A stretch of DNA of 64,000 nucleotides, from positions 87,721 through 151,720 of the forward strand of contig JADLGO010000009.1 of the NCBI GenBank assembly GCA_020849275.1, written 5' to 3'. Position numbers and translations under genes: made by a program. The stretch comes from Chthonomonadales bacterium. Its GTDB lineage: Bacteria; Armatimonadota; Chthonomonadetes; Chthonomonadales; CAJBBX01. The notes beneath the pieces are model-generated. The model was not told the origin of the DNA. It was given only the letters and a program-made list of their open reading frames with translations, and ran no database searches. Numbering within the stretch: position 1 is the stretch's first letter; every line of letters starts with the position of its first letter. This document shows, in pieces, positions 31,071-38,405 of the stretch.

Positions 31071-32110
31071 TGGTCGATGTGCTCCTCGACGAAGGCGTCG
31101 TCGTGGAGATGCGGGTAGGCCGCGAGCACGCGGTCGATCTCGCCGATCTGCCCGAAGGAGACGTTCTCCGCGGGGTCGATGCACCAGCGTCCCTGCATCA
31201 GCCCCTGCCGGTGCAGCACCTCGTGGATGCCGCACAGGCAGCCGGCGAAGCCGTTGGCCGCGTCGAAGAGCGCCGCGTTCGTGTCCGTTATCTGCGCGGC
31301 CAGGTCGAGCAGGCTCCGCGGGGCACACCCGGCATCGCGGGCCGCCCGGACCCGCCCGAGCAACTCGACGGCGCGCCGCGTCCCGACGGCCCACTGGCCG
31401 AGCAGGCCGCCCGCGCAGCCGACCTCGCCCTCGGGCAGAGTCCAGCACATCAGCAGATCGGCCACGATGCTGTCGTCGTTGCCGGTGTAGAGCGCGATCT
31501 CGCCCGCGCGCCCAGACTCCGCGATGGCGCGCGCAACGTCGAGGGTTCGATAGCGGTCGAACGGGGCGACCTTCACGGCGACGACCTCCTCGATCTCCAT
31601 GAAGCGGCGCCAGAACGCCAGGCTGAGTGGTCGCCCGCCAACGGCCGGCTGCAGGTAGAAGCCGATGAGAGGCAACACCCGCGCGACCTCGCGGCAGTGC
31701 GCGATCAGCATGTCGTCGCTCGCGCGCGGGAGAGCGGCCAGGCTCAGCAGGCCGGCGTCGTACCCGAGATCGGCCGCGGTGCGCGCCTCGCGCAGGGCCT
31801 GACGCGTCCTGCCACAGATGCCGGAGATGAGCACGGGCCGCTCAGGAGCCTCGCGGGCCGTCTCCGCGGCCATCTCGAGGACCGCCATAAAGAGGCCCAC
31901 CATCGGGTCGCGAATCACGAACTGCGTCGTGTGGACGGCCACGGCGAGCCCGCCGGCGCCCGCCGCCAGGTAGTAGCGGGTCAGCGCACGCTGCCGACGC
32001 TCGTCGAGCCGGCGGTCGAGGTCCAGGGCGAGGGGATGCGCCGGGATGACCAGGCCGTCGAACAGGCGCTCGCGCAGCCAGGGAAGCCGGGTGTGTGGTT
32101 CGGCAGGCAT
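31058..32110 (-). CDS. DapA/DHDPS-family class I aldolase-lyase
   Basis: A 350-residue cytoplasmic TIM-barrel enzyme. The family shares a Schiff-base lysine, here Lys180 in 'EEVVAVKVAPFDRYRT', and this one also has 'LAAGAGGLAVAVHTTQF' and 'GEIALYTGNDDSIVADLLM'. True dihydrodipicolinate synthase is about 290 residues; this protein is longer and its N- and C-termini differ. It is therefore more likely to be one of the sugar-acid lyases or keto-acid aldolases of the family than a lysine enzyme. GGAG lies seven bases before the ATG at 32110. Its last 13 bases overlap the secreted beta-propeller gene. The substrate is unknown; 2-keto-3-deoxy sugar acids would fit the galactonate dehydratase elsewhere in the window. 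Confidence 0.8.
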   Translation of the reverse strand: MPAEPHTRLPWLRERLFDGLVIPAHPLALDLDRRLDERRQRALTRYYLAAGAGGLAVAVHTTQFVIRDPMVGLFMAVLEMAAETAREAPERPVLISGICGRTRQALREARTAADLGYDAGLLSLAALPRASDDMLIAHCREVARVLPLIGFYLQPAVGGRPLSLAFWRRFMEIEEVVAVKVAPFDRYRTLDVARAIAESGRAGEIALYTGNDDSIVADLLMCWTLPEGEVGCAGGLLGQWAVGTRRAVELLGRVRAARDAGCAPRSLLDLAAQITDTNAALFDAANGFAGCLCGIHEVLHRQGLMQGRWCIDPAENVSFGQIGEIDRVLAAYPHLHDDAFVEEHIDQWLA

Positions 32111-32332
32111 GGTCCGCTCCGCGAAGGTCCGCCGCGCGGGTTCGCGGCCGACCGGTCTCCTTGCACTCTCCCGCTATACGGGCGCGCAGACGGCTTTCGA
32201 GAGGGCGACGCCGGTCTCCTCCCCACGCGGCGCTCCCACTCGGCGCGGGCGGAACTCAGGCCGGACCTCCTACTCCCACGGTAGCGCCGAACTGCGCCGG
32301 ACGCATGGGCGGGCTTCGTCGGCCAGGCCCGC

Positions 32333-32362
32333 TTGCGCCAGCCGACGCGCGCGTGCTATGAT
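32333..32362 (+). promoter_or_regulatory. Promoter with extended -10 for the SLH porin gene
   Basis: TATGAT (32357-32362) is preceded by TGC, an extended -10, and by TTGCGC (32333-32338) 18 bases upstream. Transcription would begin near 32369, about 55 bases before the ATG at 32425. The remaining 314 bases of the divergent gap (32111-32424) show nothing else beyond a leader hairpin. Confidence 0.55.
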
Positions 32363-32379
32363 GGGCGCGGCTACGCGAT

Positions 32380-32398
32380 GGGCCGCGCCGCGCGGCCC
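32380..32398 (+). other. Leader hairpin ahead of the SLH porin gene
   Basis: GGGCCGCG (32380-32387) and CGCGGCCC (32391-32398) form an 8-bp stem with a 3-base loop inside the predicted leader, ending about a dozen bases before the ribosome site GAGGGAGG. It could stabilise the message or affect translation. Confidence 0.4.
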
Positions 32399-32424
32399 AC
32401 GGGCGGCCGCCAGAGGGAGGTTCC

Positions 32425-34356
32425 ATGACGGGCTTCGTGCGGCTTTTGCTGCTGGCGCCGTTGCTCCTGGCGCGCCTGCCGGCGCGCGCGCAAGGCGATC
32501 CCTTCCGCGACGTCCCGGCGGGGAATTGGGCCTATCGGGCGGTCGAAAGCCTGCGAGCGCGCGGCCTGCTGCAGGGTTACCCGAACGGTTCCTTCCGCGG
32601 CGCCCGCACCCTCACGCGCTATGAGCTTGCCGTCGCGCTCTCCCGCGCCCTGGCCGCGCTCCAGGCCGCGCCGCGTGGCGGCTTGCCGGGACCTGCCGGC
32701 CCGCCCGGCCCGGACGGGCCCGAGGGGCCTGCCGGACCGCCGGGGCCGACCGTGGGGAGCGAGGACGTGGGGAACCTGCGCCGCCTGCTCGACGAGTTCC
32801 GCTCCGAGCTCACGCTGGTCGGCGTCAGGGTCGGCGAGGCAGCGAAGCGCCTGGATGCGCTGGAGCGGGAGGCGGCCGACCTGGGCGAGCAGGTGCGGCG
32901 GATGCCGACGGTCTACGGCATGGCGGCCCTGTATGTGCGCGGCGACGAATCCGATGGCCGCTACGTCGACGCCGACGGGCGCGTGAACGGGGCCGGGTCG
33001 GCGGGCGGGTCGCGGCCACTGGGCGGCGCGGTCGCCGTCACCGATCTCACGCTCGGCCTGCGCCTCCCCCTGCGGCGCGGCTCCTCGCTGGACGCGGCGA
33101 TCACCTCGACGGGCTACAAGGATTTCCTGGGAGGCAGCTTCTCCGAGGTGCGTCCGCTCGAACGACATGCGCCGTCGGACGTCTATCTTCGGCGGCTGGC
33201 GCTCACCCTGCCACTGGGACCCGACGCGAAACGATCGAGCCTGGTGATCGGCCGCTTCGGCTTCCGGCTCCGCCCATTCACGCTGTGGCGACCGGACCTC
33301 GACTCCTACTTTGCGAGTCCGTGGGAGGACGACGGCGAGTACCTGGTGGACGGCCTGCGAGCAGCGGGCTCGGTTGGCCGGCTGGACGTGGCGGCGTTCG
33401 CGGGGCGGTTCGGCACGGTCCAGGGCACGCGCGGCGGCCCGATCAACCTTCCCCTTGCCGGGACGGCTCCCGGCGCGGCCGGCACGACGCTGTTCGTGGG
33501 CGGCCAGCGCCCCATGCGCCAGCCTGACCAGGGCCAGATGCGCGCCGACCTGTTCGGCGGCATCTCTGTGGGCCGGCGCTTCACGGCCGGTCCGAACGCC
33601 TTGGGGATCGGCGCCACCGCGCTCGACCTGGGCGCCGGCGCGGCCGGCACGCGGGGCGAGGGCTTCAGCAACGTGCTGGTGCTCGGCGCCCATGCGGACG
33701 CGGCGCTGGCCAGCCGGTACCGTCTGCGCTTCGACTGGGCCAGGACGATCATTGGCACGGGCCTGGGGGCGCAGGTCGAGTCGCGCAACACGGCCGCGTT
33801 CGACTTCGCGGCGGACTGGGGATCCGGGCCGCTCACCATCGGCACCGGCTACCGCTACATCGAGCCGCACTTCTACTCTCCCGGCTACTGGGGGCGGCTG
33901 GGGAGCTGGTTCAACCCGAACAACATCCAGGGGCCCACGGTCCGCGCCGCCTACGACCTCTCGCGCGCGGTCGGCGTTCGCTATGCCGAGGAGTTCTACT
34001 GGGCGGTGCGGGACCGGGCCGCCCAGGGCGGGATCGGGCCCAATGACTTCGTGAACCGGATCCGGGTGGGCATCTGGTGGAGGCCGTGCGCGCCGACGCT
34101 GCTCAGCGCGAACTGGGAAGGTGTTCGGCCCAAGTACGCCGGCCGTCACAGCGGGCTGCCGCTGCTCGGCACCGGCTTCGTGCACTCGCCCGAGAACCAC
34201 GTGATCCTCGCGGCGACGCACCGGCTGGCGGAACGGATGCGACTGCGGCTGGCCTACCACGTGGGCAGTTTCTACGGCAAGGGGTCGGTCTTCACGCCGG
34301 CCGGGACGCGCTACAACTACAACGTGTGGACGCTGCAGACCGACACGTCGTTCTGA
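32425..34356 (+). CDS. SLH-domain outer-membrane porin with collagen-like linker
   Basis: A 643-residue envelope protein. After a signal peptide ('LLLLAPLLLARLPARAQG') comes one SLH domain ('FRDVPAGNWAYRAVESLRAR', 'LTRYELAVALSRAL'), then eight Gly-X-Y triplets ('GPAGPPGPDGPEGPAGPPGP'). An alpha-helical coiled coil ('LRRLLDEFRSELTLVGVRVG', 'RLDALEREAADLGEQVRRM') follows. The last 450 residues are a predicted beta-barrel of alternating amphipathic strands ending in 'TLQTDTSF' with a terminal Phe, as in outer-membrane proteins. The same order of SLH, coiled coil and barrel occurs in OmpM of Negativicutes and in cyanobacterial porins, where SLH ties the outer membrane to the cell wall. The collagen-like insert is unusual. 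A strong ribosome site and a promoter are upstream. Confidence 0.88.
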   Translation: MTGFVRLLLLAPLLLARLPARAQGDPFRDVPAGNWAYRAVESLRARGLLQGYPNGSFRGARTLTRYELAVALSRALAALQAAPRGGLPGPAGPPGPDGPEGPAGPPGPTVGSEDVGNLRRLLDEFRSELTLVGVRVGEAAKRLDALEREAADLGEQVRRMPTVYGMAALYVRGDESDGRYVDADGRVNGAGSAGGSRPLGGAVAVTDLTLGLRLPLRRGSSLDAAITSTGYKDFLGGSFSEVRPLERHAPSDVYLRRLALTLPLGPDAKRSSLVIGRFGFRLRPFTLWRPDLDSYFASPWEDDGEYLVDGLRAAGSVGRLDVAAFAGRFGTVQGTRGGPINLPLAGTAPGAAGTTLFVGGQRPMRQPDQGQMRADLFGGISVGRRFTAGPNALGIGATALDLGAGAAGTRGEGFSNVLVLGAHADAALASRYRLRFDWARTIIGTGLGAQVESRNTAAFDFAADWGSGPLTIGTGYRYIEPHFYSPGYWGRLGSWFNPNNIQGPTVRAAYDLSRAVGVRYAEEFYWAVRDRAAQGGIGPNDFVNRIRVGIWWRPCAPTLLSANWEGVRPKYAGRHSGLPLLGTGFVHSPENHVILAATHRLAERMRLRLAYHVGSFYGKGSVFTPAGTRYNYNVWTLQTDTSF

Positions 34357-34375
34357 GAGAGCGGTGGAGGCGGCG

Positions 34376-35425
34376 ATGGCGAACCGCGCCGGAAAGGGCG
34401 CACCTCCCGCGAGCGTGGAGGAGTTGGAGGAGCGGCTGAGTCGGCCGACCAAGGCCACGGTGCGGGCAGCCGAGCGGCTGGGCGGCGATGTGGTGGTGCT
34501 TGGCGCGGGCGGCAAGATGGGGCCCTCGCTGGCGCGGCTTCTGCTGCGCAGCATCGCCGAGGCCGGCGCCAGCCATCGCGTCGTCTGCGTCTCGCGCTTC
34601 GGAGACGCGGCCGCGGCGGAGGCGCTCGAGCGCGACGGCGCGCGGGTGGTGCGGTGTGACCTGCTGGAGCCTGGCGCCCTCGATGCCCTGCCGGACGCCC
34701 CGAACGTGCTCTACCTGGCTGGCACCAAGTTCGGCTCGTCGTCGACGCCGGCGCTCACCTGGGCGATGAACTGCCTGCTGCCGGCGCTCGCTGCCGAACG
34801 GTACCGGTCATCGCGCATCGTGGCGCTCTCCACGGGCAACGTCTACCCGTTCGTGTCGCCGCGCTCTGGCGGGGCGACCGAGCGGACGCGGCCTGACCCG
34901 GTTGGCGAGTACGCGCAATCGTGCCTGGGACGTGAGCGGATGTTCGAGTACGTGTCTGCCCGATCCGGGGCGCGCGTGCTCCTCGCCCGGCTGAACTACG
35001 CTACCGATCTCCGCTATGGCGTGCTGGCCGATATCGCGCGCACCCTGGCGGCCGGCCGTCCGGTCGACGTGACGATGGGATGGCTCAACACCATCTGGCA
35101 GGGGGACGCGAACGCAGTCCTGGTGCGCGCCCTCGACCATTGCGCGAGCCCGCCGATGGCGATGAACCTGACCGGGCCACGGATCCTCTCGGTGCGGGAG
35201 GTTGCCGTCCGCCTTGCCGGGCTGATGGGCTGCCCGCCGCCCGCGTTCGCCGGCGAGGAGGCGCCGGCGGCGCTGCTGAGCAACCCGACGACCTGTACCG
35301 GCCTCTACGGGCTACCGTCGGTGTCCGAGGAGCGGATCGTGGAGTGGACGGCGCACTGGGTGGCGGCGGGGCTGCCCTCGCTGGATCGACCGACCCACTG
35401 GGAGACGCGCGACGGCCGCTTCTGA
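34376..35425 (+). CDS. NAD-dependent epimerase/dehydratase family protein
   Basis: A 349-residue extended short-chain dehydrogenase; the ATG at 34376 follows GGAGG, and GTG at 34364 is an alternative. The Rossmann motif is 'VVVLGAGGKMGPSLARLLL', with 'NVLYLAGTKFGSSSTPALTW' and 'VALSTGNVYPFVSP'. The catalytic pair usually written YxxxK is not obvious: where it should fall the protein reads 'GEYAQSCLGRERM', with the Lys missing. It may thus bind NAD without standard epimerase chemistry or use another base. It lies 19 bases after the porin gene on the same strand and may be co-transcribed. The product is likely cytoplasmic. Confidence 0.8.
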   Translation: MANRAGKGAPPASVEELEERLSRPTKATVRAAERLGGDVVVLGAGGKMGPSLARLLLRSIAEAGASHRVVCVSRFGDAAAAEALERDGARVVRCDLLEPGALDALPDAPNVLYLAGTKFGSSSTPALTWAMNCLLPALAAERYRSSRIVALSTGNVYPFVSPRSGGATERTRPDPVGEYAQSCLGRERMFEYVSARSGARVLLARLNYATDLRYGVLADIARTLAAGRPVDVTMGWLNTIWQGDANAVLVRALDHCASPPMAMNLTGPRILSVREVAVRLAGLMGCPPPAFAGEEAPAALLSNPTTCTGLYGLPSVSEERIVEWTAHWVAAGLPSLDRPTHWETRDGRF

Positions 35426-35436
35426 GCGCCCCGCGC

Positions 35437-36735
35437 TCAGGCGCCGGCCGGCTCGGCCGCGGAGAGAGCGAGCAGCGCCTGGGCGCTGCAGCCGTCGGTG
35501 ACGACCGCGTTGACGATGCCGCCGCGGATTGCCGCGAGGAGCGCCCGGATCCGCGTGGGGTGCGCCGCGATCACCGCCATCACGATTCCGCCGCCGCGCA
35601 CCACCCGCTTGAGCCCCTCGATGTCCATGCCGATGGGCTCGATGGCCTCGTCCGGCACGGCGTTGCCGTTCGCGTCGAACCATAGGCCGGAGATTTCCCC
35701 GACGGCGCCCCGCTTCCGCACGCGCTCCACGTCCTCCGGAATGAGGAGCTCGCAGTGTACCATCGCCGACTCGGCCGGGTCCGGCGCGGCCAGCGACGTG
35801 ACGACGAACGTGGAGCACCGGATGCGCTTCATGACGTCATTGACCACGGGGTTACGCAGCGTCGCGTCCTTGTCGGTGCGCGCTCGCACGATGGCCGGCG
35901 CCGGCAGCCAGTAGGCGTTCGTGCTCCCGTAGGACGCGGCCGCGGCCTCCGCCAGCGCGTTGGCCTCGAACGTGAAGACGGAGGGCTTCTGACTGAGCAC
36001 GCCCACCATCGGCACGACGTTCAGTCCGGGAAGATGATGGCTGGGGCGCAGCAGCTTGCTGATGGTGTACACCATGCGGCCCCACGCAAGGCAGAGCGTG
36101 TCGCCTTCCTGAAGCCTCGCATCGATCTCGTTGGCGGCCGCCTGGGCGGCGGCAAGCCGCACGGCCTCCCGAGTCGCGTTCAGATAGGGGTCGTCGCCGC
36201 CGCCTGGCAGAAGCGTCTCCGGACGGCCGGGAACCAGGGCAACGGCCGCCAGGCCCAGGCTCGCCGCCAGCCGACGGGCCGTCTCCTGCAGCGTATGGTC
36301 GGCCGGCGAGCCGAGGACAACGTGGCGCACCAGGCCGAACTGCTCCGCCTCGCCGAGGAGCCGCTGCACCTCGCTGCGCGAGACGCCGCGCTGCGGCGTC
36401 GACATCTGCGCGGCCACGTCGGTCTGGGTCAGGCGGTCCCACTTCTCGCAGAGCGATCCGCGGTCCTCGGGTTGTAGGGCCATGTCCCACGCTCGGCGCA
36501 CCACGCCCGACCAGCGTCCGGAGCAGTGGGGGCAGGGCCCACCCGCATCGGCCGACAGGGGCACTTGCCGCTGGCAGGTGCCGCAGAACTTGCCGGCGAG
36601 CTTGCGCGCCTCAAAGTAGAGCTGCGCGGCCCGAAAGATGCGTTCGACGCGGTCCGGATCCATCGCGTTGCCGTCGAGGGGCCGGATCGCCGGGTAGCCG
36701 ATCCGCATGGGCAGGGGGCGGGCGCCGTCTCGCAT
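35437..36735 (-). CDS. SorC/DeoR-type sugar-responsive regulator with N-terminal zinc ribbon
   Basis: A 432-residue transcription factor; the start at 36735 has GGAGGAAGG ahead. The C-terminal 270 residues are the sugar-binding domain of SorC regulators (phosphosugar-isomerase-like fold): 'GDTLCLAWGRMVYTISKLL', 'LNVVPMVGVLSQKP', 'VVTDGCSAQALLAL'. Ahead of it is a helix-turn-helix, 'TQTDVAAQMSTPQRGVSRSE'. Ordinary SorC proteins (about 315 residues) begin with this element; here it is preceded by about 95 residues holding CxxC...CxxC ('KFCGTCQRQVP', 'GPCPHCSGRW'), a rubredoxin/zinc-ribbon type knuckle. The ligand would be a phosphorylated sugar. It is divergent from the phosphofructokinase gene, which is a plausible target along with the convergent epimerase. 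Confidence 0.82.
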   Translation of the reverse strand: MRDGARPLPMRIGYPAIRPLDGNAMDPDRVERIFRAAQLYFEARKLAGKFCGTCQRQVPLSADAGGPCPHCSGRWSGVVRRAWDMALQPEDRGSLCEKWDRLTQTDVAAQMSTPQRGVSRSEVQRLLGEAEQFGLVRHVVLGSPADHTLQETARRLAASLGLAAVALVPGRPETLLPGGGDDPYLNATREAVRLAAAQAAANEIDARLQEGDTLCLAWGRMVYTISKLLRPSHHLPGLNVVPMVGVLSQKPSVFTFEANALAEAAAASYGSTNAYWLPAPAIVRARTDKDATLRNPVVNDVMKRIRCSTFVVTSLAAPDPAESAMVHCELLIPEDVERVRKRGAVGEISGLWFDANGNAVPDEAIEPIGMDIEGLKRVVRGGGIVMAVIAAHPTRIRALLAAIRGGIVNAVVTDGCSAQALLALSAAEPAGA

Positions 36736-37009
36736 AGTGCCTTCCTCCAGTGCCTCCTGGCAGGCAGCGATCGGCCGAGCCGGATGCGCCCCTGCACGCA
36801 TCATTCTAGCGCATTCGCGCGCGTTCGCGCCCGCTCGGGACGCGTCGTGGCGCCGCTCTCCGGGCGCTCGAATCCATGGGGTACTATGACCCTGGCGGGA
36901 GCAGCACGGAGCCTGCCACGGGGCGTCGATCCGGGGGGGCGCGCGGACTTAGCGCGGCAGGATCCCTCGGCGATGGCTCCCCCTCGAACCCGAGCATCGA
37001 AAGGACGGC

Positions 37010-38299
37010 ATGCCAGTGACAGAGGATGGGGCGAATGGAGGACGGGTCGGGATCCTGGTCGGGGGCGGCCCCGCGCCCGGAATCAACGGCGTCATCGCCG
37101 GCGCCACGCGCGAGGCGATCCGCAACGGTCTCGACGTGGTGGGCATCTTCGACGGGTTCCGCTGGCTCTCGCGCGGCGTCACTGAGAACGTGGTCCCGCT
37201 GACCCATGACATGGTGGAGGCCGCCCGCCTGCGCGGCGGATCGATCCTGCGCACCTCGCGCGAGAACCCCACCAGGGACCCGGCCATGCTGGCTCGCGTG
37301 GTTGAGTCGCTTCGGGCGCTGGACATCCGCTACCTGGTGACCATCGGCGGCGACGACACCGCCTACAGCGCCAGCCGCACCGCGCGGGAGGCGAATGGCA
37401 CGGTCCGCGTGGCGCACGTGCCGAAGACGATCGACAACGATCTCCCGCTTCCGGGCGACATGCCGACCTTCGGCTTCCAGACCGCGCGCGACGTGGGCGG
37501 TCGGCTCGTGCGCAATCTGGTGGAGGATGCCAGGACCACGCGCCGCTGGTATCTCGTGGTGGCGATGGGCCGCACGGCCGGCCACCTGGCGCTGGGCATG
37601 GGGACCTTCGGCGGCGCGGCCGTCACACTCATTCCGGAGGAGTTCGGCGACCGATCGGTGACCTTCGGTCTCCTGTGCGATACGCTGGAAGGCGCCATCG
37701 CCAAGGCCCGGGCCAACGGCCAGGACCACGGCGTAGCGGTCATCGCGGAGGGAGTCGGCGAGCTGCTGAAGGAGGAGCTGAAGGAGCACCCGCTCGTGGT
37801 GGTCGAGGACGACGAGCACGGCCATCTCCGGCTCGCGGAGGTGCCCTTGGCCCTGATCTTCAAGCGCATCCTGCAGGACCACGCGAAGGCGCGCGGCAAG
37901 AAGCGCACCTTCGTCGACGTCACCATCGGTTACGAGTTGCGCTGCGCCGACCCGATCCCCTTCGATGTTGACTACACCCAGCAGCTCGGGTGGGGTGCGC
38001 TGCGCTACCTGCTTCAGCTCGGCGAGGAGAGCTGGCACGACACCGGCGCGCTCATCTCCCTTCAGGCCGGCGAGGTGGTCCCGATCCCGTTCGACAACAT
38101 CCTCGACCCGCGAACCAACCGCACGGCGGTCCGGCGCGTGAACGTGACTTCGGACCGCTATCGGTCGTTGCGGGCAGCCATGACCCGGCTGGAGCGTGCC
38201 GACTTCGAGGACGCCGCCCGGCTGGAGGAGATCGCGGCCGCCGCGGGCCTGTCGGCCGAGGAGTTCCGCGGGAGCTACGCGCGCGTGGTGGGCCTCTGA
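37010..38299 (+). CDS. pfp: 6-phosphofructokinase, PPi-dependent type by its signature residues
   Basis: A 429-residue PfkA-family enzyme converting fructose 6-phosphate to the 1,6-bisphosphate. Two residues tell the donor. In ATP enzymes the first motif is GGDGS/T and the second PGTIDND; here they are 'TIGGDDTAYSA' (Asp116) and 'HVPKTIDNDLPL' (Lys139, catalytic Asp142). Both are the states found in PPi-dependent enzymes and block the ATP site. 'VAMGRTAGHLALG' and 'IAEGVGELLKEEL' are also of that group. It starts at 37010 behind AAGGA. A sugar-sensing SorC-type regulator is divergent from it. With a membrane pyrophosphatase in the same window, a PPi-based glycolytic step is likely. The reaction is reversible in this family. 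Confidence 0.88.
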   Translation: MPVTEDGANGGRVGILVGGGPAPGINGVIAGATREAIRNGLDVVGIFDGFRWLSRGVTENVVPLTHDMVEAARLRGGSILRTSRENPTRDPAMLARVVESLRALDIRYLVTIGGDDTAYSASRTAREANGTVRVAHVPKTIDNDLPLPGDMPTFGFQTARDVGGRLVRNLVEDARTTRRWYLVVAMGRTAGHLALGMGTFGGAAVTLIPEEFGDRSVTFGLLCDTLEGAIAKARANGQDHGVAVIAEGVGELLKEELKEHPLVVVEDDEHGHLRLAEVPLALIFKRILQDHAKARGKKRTFVDVTIGYELRCADPIPFDVDYTQQLGWGALRYLLQLGEESWHDTGALISLQAGEVVPIPFDNILDPRTNRTAVRRVNVTSDRYRSLRAAMTRLERADFEDAARLEEIAAAAGLSAEEFRGSYARVVGL

Positions 38300-38405
38300 G
38301 CGCGGCCGAAGGGCGCCGCCGGCGGGGGCGGGCCGCGCGCTCGTCCCCCCGCCGCCTGGCCCGCTCGCCGGACGGCCGCCGTCGCCGGTCCCGAAGGAGA
38401 CGCCC

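Noticed and set aside
31058..32110. Lysine-pathway dapA
   Set aside because: About 60 residues longer than DapA with different termini, and no other lysine gene nearby; kept as DHDPS-family of unknown substrate.
32371..34554. Minus-strand open frame of 727 codons opposite the SLH porin
   Set aside because: Antisense shadow: the plus strand has signal peptide, SLH domain, collagen-like triplets and barrel end; the minus frame is Arg/Pro-rich and resembles nothing.
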